A DNA stretch of 64,000 nt from Bacillota bacterium (GTDB lineage: Bacteria; Bacillota; Clostridia; Christensenellales; Aristaeellaceae): the NCBI GenBank assembly GCA_023411175.1, contig JAEYPB010000001.1, positions 6,680 to 70,679 on the forward strand, written 5' to 3'. The notes under the pieces were generated by a model, which saw only the letters and a list, made by a program, of their open reading frames with translations, had not been told where the DNA came from and did no database searches. This document shows, in pieces, positions 44,138 to 51,957 of the stretch. The position numbers were made by a program, and so were the translations under genes. Position 1 is the first letter of the stretch, and each line of letters begins with the position of its first letter.

Positions 44138-46504
44138 TTAAAAACCGTGGATGGTACGGGCGATGATCTCGTCCTGCAAGGACGAATCCAGGTTGACGAA
44201 GTATTCGCAGTAACCGCCGATGCGCACGATGATGTTGCGGTATTTTTGCGGCTCGAGCTTCGCGCTTTTCAGCGTCGATGCGTCCGCGAAGTTGACCTGC
44301 ACCTGCGGTCCGCCGCTCTCAAGGTAGGCGTAGAGCAGCGCGGAAAGCGCGTTTTTGCCCGCGTCGCCCTTGATGACGGACGGGCTCAACTTCACATTCA
44401 GCGCGTAACCGCCGGTCACCCTGGAATGGTCCAGCTTCAGAACGGAATTGAGGAGCCGGGTAGGGCCCTCCACGTCCTTGCCCTGGGACGGACCCATGCT
44501 GTCGCTGAAGGGCTCGCCGCGCTTTCGTCCGTTGGCGGAGGCGCCGGAGATCTCGCCGTGATAGATGTGAAAAAAGTAGCCGAACAGCGTGGACACGTAT
44601 TTTTCGGGCACGTCTGCCCGGTTGTACGAGAACACCTGGTCGTTGAACTTTGAAAGGATCTCCCGCGCCAAAAAGTCCACCTCGTCCCGGTCGTTGCCGT
44701 AGTGGGTGCAATTCTGAAGGGTGCGGCGATCGTCTCCGAAGCCCTCAAAGTCCGCGCGGAGCATTTCGAAGAGCCGTTTCAGCGTGAAAACCTTCTCGTC
44801 GTACACGCATTTTTTTACCGCCATCATGGAATCCGCGGCGGTGCCCAGACCGTAGGCGTAGAACGACCAGTGGGTGCCCAGTTCCGCCCCGCCCTGGAAC
44901 AAATCCCGACCGCTCTCCAGACAGCCGTCGGTGAGCGCCGAAGCGAACGGATCGTAGCACTTTCCCGCCTTGTCGGCCTCTTTTTCCAGCGCCTCCCGGT
45001 GGTCGGCCTCTATCTGCTCCGACAGCGCGGCGAAGTAGGCATCCCGGAATTTTTCAAAGGTGTCCAGCGCTTCCTCGCGGCCCCGGTACCGTTCAAGCAC
45101 GGTTTCAAAGACCATCGGAAAGGCAATGGGCTCGGTAACGCCCCAGTTGGGCTGTTTTCCGGGGATCATGATCTCTACGCAGCCCATGTTGTAGTAGTCG
45201 TTGGCGTGCCTGTCCCCGTAGCCCAGCCGCTTCAGGTTTTCGATCCACACCTCATCCGCCATCAGCATCGGCTGCCCGGCGCCCATGCGCACGCAGTCGA
45301 TCACCTGCTCGTGATACCATTCGGGGTTCTTTCGGCTCATGCGCGCGCCCACGTTGGGGTAGGGCAGCCGCATGTCCCGGATGACCTCCAGGCATAGCCC
45401 GGTCAGCTCGTTGACCGCGTCCTCTCCCTCGGGGGTCACGCCGCCGAGGGTCAGGCTCTGGACGGTGCGCATTCGGGGCTCGTTGACCTTCAGCCAGAAG
45501 CACGAGAGAATCTCCTTCGCGCTTTCGCGGGTGATACGGCCGCCCGACAGGTCCTTTTCGTAGAGCGGGAACAGGTATTGGTCGAACCGGCCGAAGGACA
45601 GCGCCGAGCCCCAAAGGATCGACATCATCACGTGAAGCATCCATGTGAACTGCACGCCCTCCAGAAAGGTCTCGGCGGGGCGTGTGGAGAGCTTCTGGAG
45701 CATCGCTCCGATTTTCGTCAGCTCGAGGGCGCGCTCGCCCGGGGCTTTCAGCGCTTCTCCCCGGACAAATTCAGCGTACCGAGCGAAGAAGCGACTCGCC
45801 GCCTCCAACACGATCCGCTGCGCCTCGTAGAACTCGCCGGGGCTGGCCTTCGCCAGCGCCTCGGTCCGCGAGATGCGCGCCTCAAAGCCCTCCGAGAGCA
45901 TCCTGCCGTAGTTCAGGCTCAGGTGGTTCGCCGCGTACCACGGCAGGGAATCGATTTCCCGCTTGACCTCCGCGCCGTAATCCAGCTTGAAGGCACGTTC
46001 CAGCTCGCGCCCGATCTCGTACTTCGCCAGCGCGCCGTCGTACTGGGCGGTCATGTCCCGGATCAGCGCCTGCAGCGCGTCATAGGTGATGCTGGCATCG
46101 TGGTGCACGCGGCTCATCAGCGCCCAGCGGCTCTTCTTGGTGGTGAAGTCATCCTCGAAGGTGCGAATGCCGCCCTTCTCCTTTGCCTTGTTGCGGTTGT
46201 CGCGGTCCAAGAGGTAGTTGTCCAGCGCCTTTCGCGCCATGGCGTGCTGTTCGTCAGTGCCCGGCGTGCCCTCGCATACGGGGAAAAAATTGGATGTGCT
46301 GCCCACGATGCGCTCGTCCGGAAGCACCGCGAGCGGCGCGTTGTCGAGCAGGTACGCCTGCGCCTTGGCCCGGCGCATCTGGATGCTCTCGCCGCGCGTC
46401 GTAACGAGGGATTCGTACGCCAGCGGATAGAAGCACGTCCGCCGCACACCCGCGTCGTTCAACTGCTCGATGGTCTTTCTGAGCGACTCTATGCGCCTAA
46501 TCAT
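44138..46504 (-). CDS. Glycyl-radical enzyme of the pyruvate formate-lyase superfamily, dehydratase/lyase-like
   Basis: ATG 46504 follows GGAGGAGAGG; the in-frame ATG at 46519 contains that ribosome site and is less likely. The 788-residue protein has the PFL-like N-terminal domain. The thiyl-radical site is NMGCVEIMIPG (C442, with E444 two residues on). The C-terminal glycyl-radical motif is RIGGYCEYF (G764). A Cys-x-Glu pair instead of PFL's Cys-Cys is the mark of glycyl-radical dehydratases and C-N or C-O lyases such as propanediol, choline and hydroxyproline enzymes. The substrate is not identified. The start overlaps the stop of its activase gene. Confidence 0.9.
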   Translation of the reverse strand: MIRRIESLRKTIEQLNDAGVRRTCFYPLAYESLVTTRGESIQMRRAKAQAYLLDNAPLAVLPDERIVGSTSNFFPVCEGTPGTDEQHAMARKALDNYLLDRDNRNKAKEKGGIRTFEDDFTTKKSRWALMSRVHHDASITYDALQALIRDMTAQYDGALAKYEIGRELERAFKLDYGAEVKREIDSLPWYAANHLSLNYGRMLSEGFEARISRTEALAKASPGEFYEAQRIVLEAASRFFARYAEFVRGEALKAPGERALELTKIGAMLQKLSTRPAETFLEGVQFTWMLHVMMSILWGSALSFGRFDQYLFPLYEKDLSGGRITRESAKEILSCFWLKVNEPRMRTVQSLTLGGVTPEGEDAVNELTGLCLEVIRDMRLPYPNVGARMSRKNPEWYHEQVIDCVRMGAGQPMLMADEVWIENLKRLGYGDRHANDYYNMGCVEIMIPGKQPNWGVTEPIAFPMVFETVLERYRGREEALDTFEKFRDAYFAALSEQIEADHREALEKEADKAGKCYDPFASALTDGCLESGRDLFQGGAELGTHWSFYAYGLGTAADSMMAVKKCVYDEKVFTLKRLFEMLRADFEGFGDDRRTLQNCTHYGNDRDEVDFLAREILSKFNDQVFSYNRADVPEKYVSTLFGYFFHIYHGEISGASANGRKRGEPFSDSMGPSQGKDVEGPTRLLNSVLKLDHSRVTGGYALNVKLSPSVIKGDAGKNALSALLYAYLESGGPQVQVNFADASTLKSAKLEPQKYRNIIVRIGGYCEYFVNLDSSLQDEIIARTIHGF

Positions 46505-47394
46505 AAGCCTCTCCTCCATTCGCGCCCGCCCATTGAAAGGATCGCGGCCCGGTAGCCGTCTACGACCTGTGCCTCCGGCACGGGAAACTGCGCCTGCCGT
46601 GCCTTGCCCAGCCGCTCGGATTTTGACACGCCGAAGGAATGGTACGGCATGAGTTCAAACCCCAGCACGTTCAGGCGCTTGGTCATTTCCGCGATTGCGC
46701 GGAGGTGGTCGTCGGTATCGTTGACGCCGGGGATGATCGGGCAGCGGAGCACGAGCTTCGCGCCCGCGTCGCACAGGGCTTCGATGTTTTGGATAACGCC
46801 CCGGTTCGACCTGCCCGTCATCTCGATGTGCTTTTCATCGTCAGTCAGCTTATAATCCACCAGGAACAGGTCCGTACAGCCGAGAATACGCTCGTAATCC
46901 TCGTACCGCCCCGCGCCGTTGGTCTCGACGCAAGTGTGGATGCCGGCGGCCTTTGCGAGCGTCAGAAGCGCCCGAACAAAGTGCGGCTGCGTCATCGGCT
47001 CGCCGCCGGTCAAGGTAATGCCGCCGCCGCTCCGGTCGAAGTAGCGCCTGTCCCGCGCCACCTCGCGCACCACGTCCTCGGCCGTCCGGTCGCTTCCGAT
47101 CCGCGTGAGCGCGCCGGTCGGACACGCCTTCACATCCTCGCCGCCGCAGTCGCACTCCGCACGGTTGAACCGGTGCCTGCCGTTTTCAAAGGTGTGCGCC
47201 GGGCAAACCTGGGCGCACCGGCCGCAGCCCACGCACCTCGCCTCCATGTACGAGGTCTCCGGAAGCGGCGATATGCTCTCGGGGTTATGGCACCAGGCGC
47301 AGCGCATATCACAGCCCTTCAGGTACACGCAGGTGCGCAGGCCCGGGCCGTCGTCCACGCAGAACGGCTGGATGGAGAAGATCCGCCCGATCAT
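46501..47394 (-). CDS. Glycyl-radical enzyme activating protein (radical SAM)
   Basis: ATG 47394 is chosen because family members start M-x-GRIFSIQ-F-x-DGPG and because it overlaps the stop of a small upstream frame with a good ribosome site; ATG 47403 and 47433 are in frame but lack one. The 297-residue protein has the radical-SAM cluster C28-x3-C32-x2-C35, then an inserted ferredoxin domain with two Cys clusters (C54, C57, C60, C64 and C81, C83, C91). The SAM-binding ITLTGGEPMTQ and later FLVDYKLTD follow. It installs the glycyl radical on the enzyme encoded directly downstream and works only without oxygen. Confidence 0.92.
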   Translation of the reverse strand: MIGRIFSIQPFCVDDGPGLRTCVYLKGCDMRCAWCHNPESISPLPETSYMEARCVGCGRCAQVCPAHTFENGRHRFNRAECDCGGEDVKACPTGALTRIGSDRTAEDVVREVARDRRYFDRSGGGITLTGGEPMTQPHFVRALLTLAKAAGIHTCVETNGAGRYEDYERILGCTDLFLVDYKLTDDEKHIEMTGRSNRGVIQNIEALCDAGAKLVLRCPIIPGVNDTDDHLRAIAEMTKRLNVLGFELMPYHSFGVSKSERLGKARQAQFPVPEAQVVDGYRAAILSMGGREWRRGL

Positions 47395-47468
47395 GTCACG
47401 CATGGCACTCGATAATGGGGTTTTCCGGAACATCGTCCGGCACGCAGCGGCAGCGACTTGGCCTTCAT
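47391..47468 (-). CDS. Possible 25-residue leader peptide ahead of the activase
   Basis: ATG 47468 has a strong AAAGGAG eight bases upstream, better than any candidate start of the activase. Its TGA (47393-47391) overlaps activase ATG 47394 in an ATGA junction. The peptide (MKAKSLPLRAGRCSGKPHYR...) is basic and not recognised. It may serve to couple translation. Confidence 0.4.
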   Translation of the reverse strand: MKAKSLPLRAGRCSGKPHYRVPCVT

Positions 47469-47481
47469 GGAACGGCTCCTT

Positions 47482-48243
47482 TCAAATCACGATCGTCTCC
47501 ACGGTTTTGCGGAGGTCAGCGAGCAAATCCGGATCGATCTCCCTGTCCGTGACCAGACAGGAGATGTTCTCCCATCCCGCGAACCTGATCGTCGCCCGGC
47601 AGCGGCTCTTGGTCGAATCGGCGACGAGAATGGACGTTTTTGCGGCGCGTATCATGGCGCGCTTCACCTCGCATTCCTCCAAGCTCTCCACGCAAGGGCC
47701 GCTGCTTCCCGCAAACCCGCTGGTTCCCAGAATCGCGATGTCCGCGTTGAGTTGAGAGAGCATTTCCGTCGCCCATACGCCCGTGGCGGCGTGGCTGGAC
47801 AGCCTGATCGCGCCGCCCAGCATGCAAACGGACCGTTTTTTCTGCGCGAGCAACTGCGCCGCCTGCAGTGAATTGGTAAAAAAAGTGACATCCGTCCGGG
47901 AGGCGAGATATTTTGCCACCTCAAGGACGGTGGAACCGGAATCCAGTATGACGGTCGAACCGGCGGGGACCCTGCCGGCGACGGCCTTTGCGATGCGCGC
48001 CTTCTCTTTGGGGTTGTTCGTAGCCTTTTCGAAGAAGGGCTTTTCCAGCGCATGGGGCGTTGCGGTCGCGCCGCCGTAGCTTTTTTCGGCCACGCCGCGC
48101 TTCTCCAGCCAGAGGAGATCCTTTCGGATGGTCTCGGTGCTGACCGAGTACTTCTCCGAAAGCTCCGCCGCGGACACCTTGCCGTCGCGCACCAGGGATT
48201 CCGCGATCTCATTGCGCCTTTCCTGGGTCAATTTCTGCTCCAT
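47482..48243 (-). CDS. DeoR-family transcriptional regulator
   Basis: ATG 48243 follows AGAAAGAAG. Residues 1-55 form the DeoR winged helix (RRNEIAESLVRDGKVSAAELSEKYSVSTETIRKDLLWLEKRG). The rest is the DeoRC sugar-phosphate-binding domain (VILDSGSTVLEVAKYL, FFTNSL, MLGGAIR, ILVADSTKS). It is the first gene of the glycyl-radical operon on the minus strand and probably represses it until a phosphorylated intermediate binds. Confidence 0.9.
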   Translation of the reverse strand: MEQKLTQERRNEIAESLVRDGKVSAAELSEKYSVSTETIRKDLLWLEKRGVAEKSYGGATATPHALEKPFFEKATNNPKEKARIAKAVAGRVPAGSTVILDSGSTVLEVAKYLASRTDVTFFTNSLQAAQLLAQKKRSVCMLGGAIRLSSHAATGVWATEMLSQLNADIAILGTSGFAGSSGPCVESLEECEVKRAMIRAAKTSILVADSTKSRCRATIRFAGWENISCLVTDREIDPDLLADLRKTVETIVI

Positions 48244-48284
48244 AACTTCTTTCTGCGCTCCTAAAGGGATCGTCCTACGACGCG

Positions 48285-48313
48285 ATGTTACAACCATTCC
48301 AAAGCAATGTCAA
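48285..48313 (-). promoter_or_regulatory. SigA promoter for the DeoR-activase-glycyl-radical operon
   Basis: On the minus strand TTGACA (48313-48308) and TAACAT (48290-48285) are 17 bases apart. Confidence 0.75.
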
Positions 48314-48513
48314 GTTGTTTTTGGCGAAATTGTTTGAACGCATGGCGGCTTGCGCGGATAAGGGCTTCTTGTCTTTGGGTTTTAGACGGCAAAGGCGACA
48401 AAAAACGGCCATCGAACCGGATGGCCGCCCCCGCGGAGTTTAAATCGTGCCCGGCGGCGCGTACGCGGGGCACGGGATAGCGCCACCAGTTATGACACTG
48501 GTGGCGCTATCCA
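48314..48513. other. Intergenic stretch with a 14-base perfect inverted repeat
   Basis: No gene is seen. Bases 48477-48490 and 48497-48510 are a perfect inverted repeat around TATGAC. It lies next to repeat copy 2 and lacks a T-run on either side. Confidence 0.5.
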
Positions 48514-48618
48514 CACCTTTGGTCAGTGCGCCGCCCGGAAATTCCAGAGAATTTCAGGCGCGCGCAGTGGTTTTTCCTTCGCATCAAAAAAACCAGCGGG
48601 TTTTTTGATGCTTTGAAC
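48514..48618 (+). repeat. Dispersed repeat, copy 2
   Basis: It matches 44001-44101 over its whole length in the same orientation with a limited number of substitutions and small indels. The two copies flank the DeoR-activase-glycyl-radical module as direct repeats. Confidence 0.8.
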
Positions 48619-48620
48619 GA

Positions 48621-48644
48621 CCATCCGAGTGTTCAATCGGATGG
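48621..48644 (-). terminator. Hairpin 3' of the aldolase gene
   Basis: CCATCCGA pairs with TCGGATGG around an eight-base loop, 26 bases after the aldolase stop. The A/T-armed hairpin of the dispersed repeat comes next. Confidence 0.5.
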
Positions 48645-48669
48645 CCGTCAGTCCGCTGATGAAGGGCTT

Positions 48670-49581
48670 TTACGCTCCGAACAGGAGGGTTCGGGTGTTT
48701 TCGATCTCCAGCATGTCGCGGATCACGGCGCACACCTTGTCGTATACCGCCGCCTGTGCCGCGGGGATGTCCCCGGGCTTCTGGGCGAGCGCCTGCTCGT
48801 ACGCCTGCCGGATCTCGGTGCCCACGTTGATCTTGGCGATGCCGGCGCGGATGCCATCCATGATGTACTCCTTCAGGATGCCGGAGCCGCCGTGCAGCAC
48901 CAGCGGAAGGCCCGTGGCCTCATGGAGGCGCTTGATGTGCTCTATGTCCAGCCGGGCGTCGGGCTTTTTCTGGTTTCGGGTGCTCTCAGCCACCGCGCCA
49001 TGGATGCTGCCCACCGCGACGGAGAGCCAATCGCAGCCGCTCTCCGCGGCAAACCTGCGCGCTTCCGCCACGTCTGTAAAGCCCTTCTTGGTGGCGAAGA
49101 TCTCCTCGTAGGGCATCATCGGGCCGCTCTCGTGTCCCATGACCGCGCCCAGTTCGCTCTCGCAGGGGATGCCCGCCTCGTGGGCAAGCGCCGCCGCTTC
49201 CTTCGTGGCCGCCACGTTCCCGGCGTAGTCCAGCCGCGACGCGTCCACCATCACAGACTGGTAGCCCGCATCGATGGCGCGGCGGATGATGGGCAGATAA
49301 TCCACCTGCTTCATGTCCTCGTCGATGACGGGCGTGTGATCCAGATGCAGGAGCGTGTGGCGGTCATTTTTGAACTTTTTATATTCTTCCGCCACCGCCT
49401 CGAGGCTCACCGAGCCAAATTTCTCCCATTCGACGCGGGCGACCTGCACCATCGCGAGGCTGTTCATGTCGACGACTGCCTGAACCACGGGCTTCACCAT
49501 CGGCAGATGGGGGATGTTAAACGCGGGGATGACGACGTGATGATCCAGCGCCCGCCGGACCACGTCTTTCGCCTGAAGCAT
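48670..49581 (-). CDS. Class II fructose-bisphosphate aldolase family protein
   Basis: ATG 49581 follows AGAGGG. The 303-residue protein has the zinc and catalytic signature LLHLDHTPV (D81, H82), then MVDASRLDYAGNV, VGSIHGA and LVLHGGSGI, and GIAKINVGTEIR near the C-terminus, as in FbaA/GatY/KbaY-type aldolases. Cleavage of a ketose phosphate to dihydroxyacetone phosphate and an aldehyde is expected. Which ketose (fructose, tagatose or another) is not clear. It has its own promoter and may serve either the glycyl-radical module or the pentose locus beyond. Confidence 0.88.
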   Translation of the reverse strand: MLQAKDVVRRALDHHVVIPAFNIPHLPMVKPVVQAVVDMNSLAMVQVARVEWEKFGSVSLEAVAEEYKKFKNDRHTLLHLDHTPVIDEDMKQVDYLPIIRRAIDAGYQSVMVDASRLDYAGNVAATKEAAALAHEAGIPCESELGAVMGHESGPMMPYEEIFATKKGFTDVAEARRFAAESGCDWLSVAVGSIHGAVAESTRNQKKPDARLDIEHIKRLHEATGLPLVLHGGSGILKEYIMDGIRAGIAKINVGTEIRQAYEQALAQKPGDIPAAQAAVYDKVCAVIRDMLEIENTRTLLFGA

Positions 49582-49751
49582 GAGATAACCCTCTTTCTTT
49601 GTTTTTTTATGGGAACGCGCCGCTTTACTTGGGCCGTTCGGTGGGGGCCGATCCGCTTGCCGGACGCGGGCAGGCCGGTTCATAAATGGCGCTGGGATCC
49701 GGGCAATTTCACCGCAGCTCCATGTCAGGCCAGCTATGTCTTCCCCCGCGC

Positions 49752-49780
49752 ACTATACAGCAGAGCACAAACAAAATCAA
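49752..49780 (-). promoter_or_regulatory. SigA promoter for the aldolase gene
   Basis: On the minus strand TTGATT (49780-49775) and TATAGT (49757-49752) are 17 bases apart. The rest of 49582-49828 shows no gene. Confidence 0.7.
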
Positions 49781-49828
49781 GTGCTGTTTCTTTTTTTATC
49801 ATTTCGTTACCGAAGAAAAGGCCGGACT

Positions 49829-50572
49829 TCAAGGCGTGGACAGCGGACTTTCACGGCCTGAGCGGGACGGCATCTCCTTCCTGCGCAGCGCGCTGGGCGG
49901 TGTGCCGTAGCGCCTTTTGAAGATCCGCGCGAAGTAGTTGAAATCGTTGATGCCGCATTTCTCGGCCACCTGCATGACGGTCATCGAGGTACCCAGCAAC
50001 ATCTGCCGCGCTGCCTCCAACCGCCGGGCCTGTACATAGAGCCTCAGCGACATGCCGGTCTCCTGTTTCACGGCGTGTGCCAGCGCGCTCTCGGATGCAT
50101 ACAGGATATGGTGCAGTTCCTCTCCCGTCAGTGTGTCGGTCAGGTGCCCGGTGATATGGCGCGAGAGCCTGACGAACAAATCGTTCCTGCGCGCCAGAAG
50201 GCCCAGCCGTTCCATCCACGCGGCCAGGGCGTCCATTACGGAGAGCAGCGCCCGCGCCTGCCGTGGATCCTCTGCTGCCTGCGGGTTCAACGGCCCCATG
50301 AGCAGATGCCCGGCCGGAGCCCCTTCGCTGGTCAGCGTCAGGCAGGCAAACGGCCGCCCGCCGGGACAGCAAACGAGGCCTTTTTCGCTGGGCACCGTCC
50401 AATGGACGAAACACTTCGCGGGCGAGGAAAGCGCACAGTCGGAACAGGTTTCTGTTTCCCGCGGCCGGCCCAGTGCCTGATCGCCGGTCAGCTGCAGCGC
50501 ATTCTGATCGACGACGAAAGCGCCGTACCCGGTCGCGAGCGACAGGTCCGTCAGCAAGTCCACTCGTTCCAA
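49829..50572 (-). CDS. AraC-family regulator with Cys-rich sensor domain (PocR-like)
   Basis: ATG 50572 has GGAGG 11 bases upstream. Residues 1-105 form a small sensor domain with clustered cysteines (ETCSDCALSSPAKCFVHW and LVCCPGGRPFACL), similar in pattern to PocR-type domains. The last 100 residues are an AraC HTH pair ending MQVAEKCGINDFNYFARIFKRRYGTPPSALR. It is divergent from the LacI gene. It probably regulates the aldolase or the pentose locus. Confidence 0.82.
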   Translation of the reverse strand: MERVDLLTDLSLATGYGAFVVDQNALQLTGDQALGRPRETETCSDCALSSPAKCFVHWTVPSEKGLVCCPGGRPFACLTLTSEGAPAGHLLMGPLNPQAAEDPRQARALLSVMDALAAWMERLGLLARRNDLFVRLSRHITGHLTDTLTGEELHHILYASESALAHAVKQETGMSLRLYVQARRLEAARQMLLGTSMTVMQVAEKCGINDFNYFARIFKRRYGTPPSALRRKEMPSRSGRESPLSTP

Positions 50573-50890
50573 TTTCTAACACAACCTCCACAAACCTTCT
50601 GGATGATCGCTTGATAATGCTAATAATCGGCTGTCTGGTGCTATGATTATAGCACGCAATGTTGTTATAATCAACGAGCGGACAATTTGAAACGTTTAAA
50701 ATTGGCATGTTGTCATAAGTATTGAGAATTGGATTTAGCCAAAGAACCGAAAAAATGCTGTGTATACAAAATTTGAAACGTTTCGGACGGGATTTGGTGG
50801 GTGCTGCGCAAGCCGGATCGCCTCGTTCGAAGCGAACGAGGGAAGGCTCTCCTCAAAATCCAAAACGTTTCAAACCAGAAAGGATCGCCA
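50573..50890. promoter_or_regulatory. Divergent control region with three GAAACGTTT operators
   Basis: Three sites sharing the AAACGTTT core lie at 50686-50700, 50772-50786 and 50862-50875, a pattern expected for a LacI-family repressor such as the adjacent 50891 product. A perfect inverted repeat CTCGTTCG/CGAACGAG (50822-50840) lies between the second and third. No reading frame in the region is convincing. Confidence 0.7.
50646..50674 (-). promoter_or_regulatory. SigA promoter for the AraC-family gene
   Basis: On the minus strand TTGATT (50674-50669) and a perfect TATAAT (50651-50646) are 17 bases apart. The first operator lies 12 bases upstream of the -35 element. Confidence 0.75.
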
Positions 50891-51907
50891 ATGAAGCTGA
50901 CCATCAAGGACGTGGCGCGGGCGGCCAGGGTATCGGTTGCAACGGCGTCGATGGCGCTTAACCACCGGGATGGCGTCAGCGAAAAAACTCGGGCGAAGGT
51001 TTTGGGCATCGCGCAGGAAATGAACTACGTGCCGGATCACTCGGCCAGGTCGCTCGTGATGCAGTCCAGCAACGTCATCGGGCTGATGATTCCGGAAATC
51101 CAGAATCCGTTCTACAGCGCGATCGTCGACATTCTGACACGCATCGCGGATGACAGGGGATATACGCTGCTTCTGGGCATCTCAAACAGCAATAGCCGGC
51201 AGGAGGCCGAGTACGTTCGGATGTTTTTGTCCCGCCGGGTATGCGGCGTGATCGTGGTGCCAATGCTGGCCAACCACCCGGACATCTCGCACCTTTCGAT
51301 GCTGCGTTCGGCAGATGTGCCCGTGGTGTTCTGCACAGAAAACTATGCGGCTTGCGACGAACCGTTGGTTATGTGCGACTTTGCCAGCGGGCAGCACGCG
51401 ATCACCAAGTACCTTCTGGACAAGGGACTGCGGGATTTCTGGTTTGTGTCCACCGATATGGACGCGCAATTCGCCCGCTTCCGCTACGAAGGGTTCTGCC
51501 GGGCGATGCGGGAGTACGGCCTCGAGGTAAACCCCAAGCGGGTGATGCTGCTGTCGACACCCCGGTATAAAGAGGCCTATGAGGCCAGCGACCGGATCGT
51601 GGACGACCTGCCGGAGGCGGTGCTGTGCATCAACGACATCATGACGATGGCCATCATGAAGCGCATGATGGAGCGCGGGCTGCACATTCCCCGGGATGTT
51701 TCGGTTGCCGGATTTGATGATGTGATGTTCTCCGAGCTCGTGTCTCCGCCGCTCACCACGGTGCGCCAGCCGCTCGTGGCGATCTGCGAAAGAACGATGG
51801 AAATTCTGGAGGCAAAGCTGCGCGCAGGAACCGACCAGGCTGATGTCGAGCGCGGCAGGACCTACCTGATCCAACCCGAACTGGTTATCCGCGAAACCAC
51901 CATCTAG
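50891..51907 (+). CDS. LacI-family transcriptional repressor
   Basis: ATG 50891 follows GAAAGGA. The 338-residue protein has the LacI HTH (LTIKDVARAARVSVATASMALNHRDGVSEKTRAKVL) with its hinge helix (DHSARSLVMQSSNVIGLMIP). A periplasmic-binding-like effector domain follows (NPFYSAIVDILTRIADDRGYTLLLGISN, SVAGFDDVMFSELVSPPLTTVRQP). It lies directly before the Rbs-type importer and has three matching operators upstream, so autoregulation plus control of the pentose locus is likely. Confidence 0.93.
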   Translation: MKLTIKDVARAARVSVATASMALNHRDGVSEKTRAKVLGIAQEMNYVPDHSARSLVMQSSNVIGLMIPEIQNPFYSAIVDILTRIADDRGYTLLLGISNSNSRQEAEYVRMFLSRRVCGVIVVPMLANHPDISHLSMLRSADVPVVFCTENYAACDEPLVMCDFASGQHAITKYLLDKGLRDFWFVSTDMDAQFARFRYEGFCRAMREYGLEVNPKRVMLLSTPRYKEAYEASDRIVDDLPEAVLCINDIMTMAIMKRMMERGLHIPRDVSVAGFDDVMFSELVSPPLTTVRQPLVAICERTMEILEAKLRAGTDQADVERGRTYLIQPELVIRETTI

Positions 51908-51957
51908 TTTATTATGCCGGAAGGCATGATAATACATTGATCTAGGAGGGGAATCTC

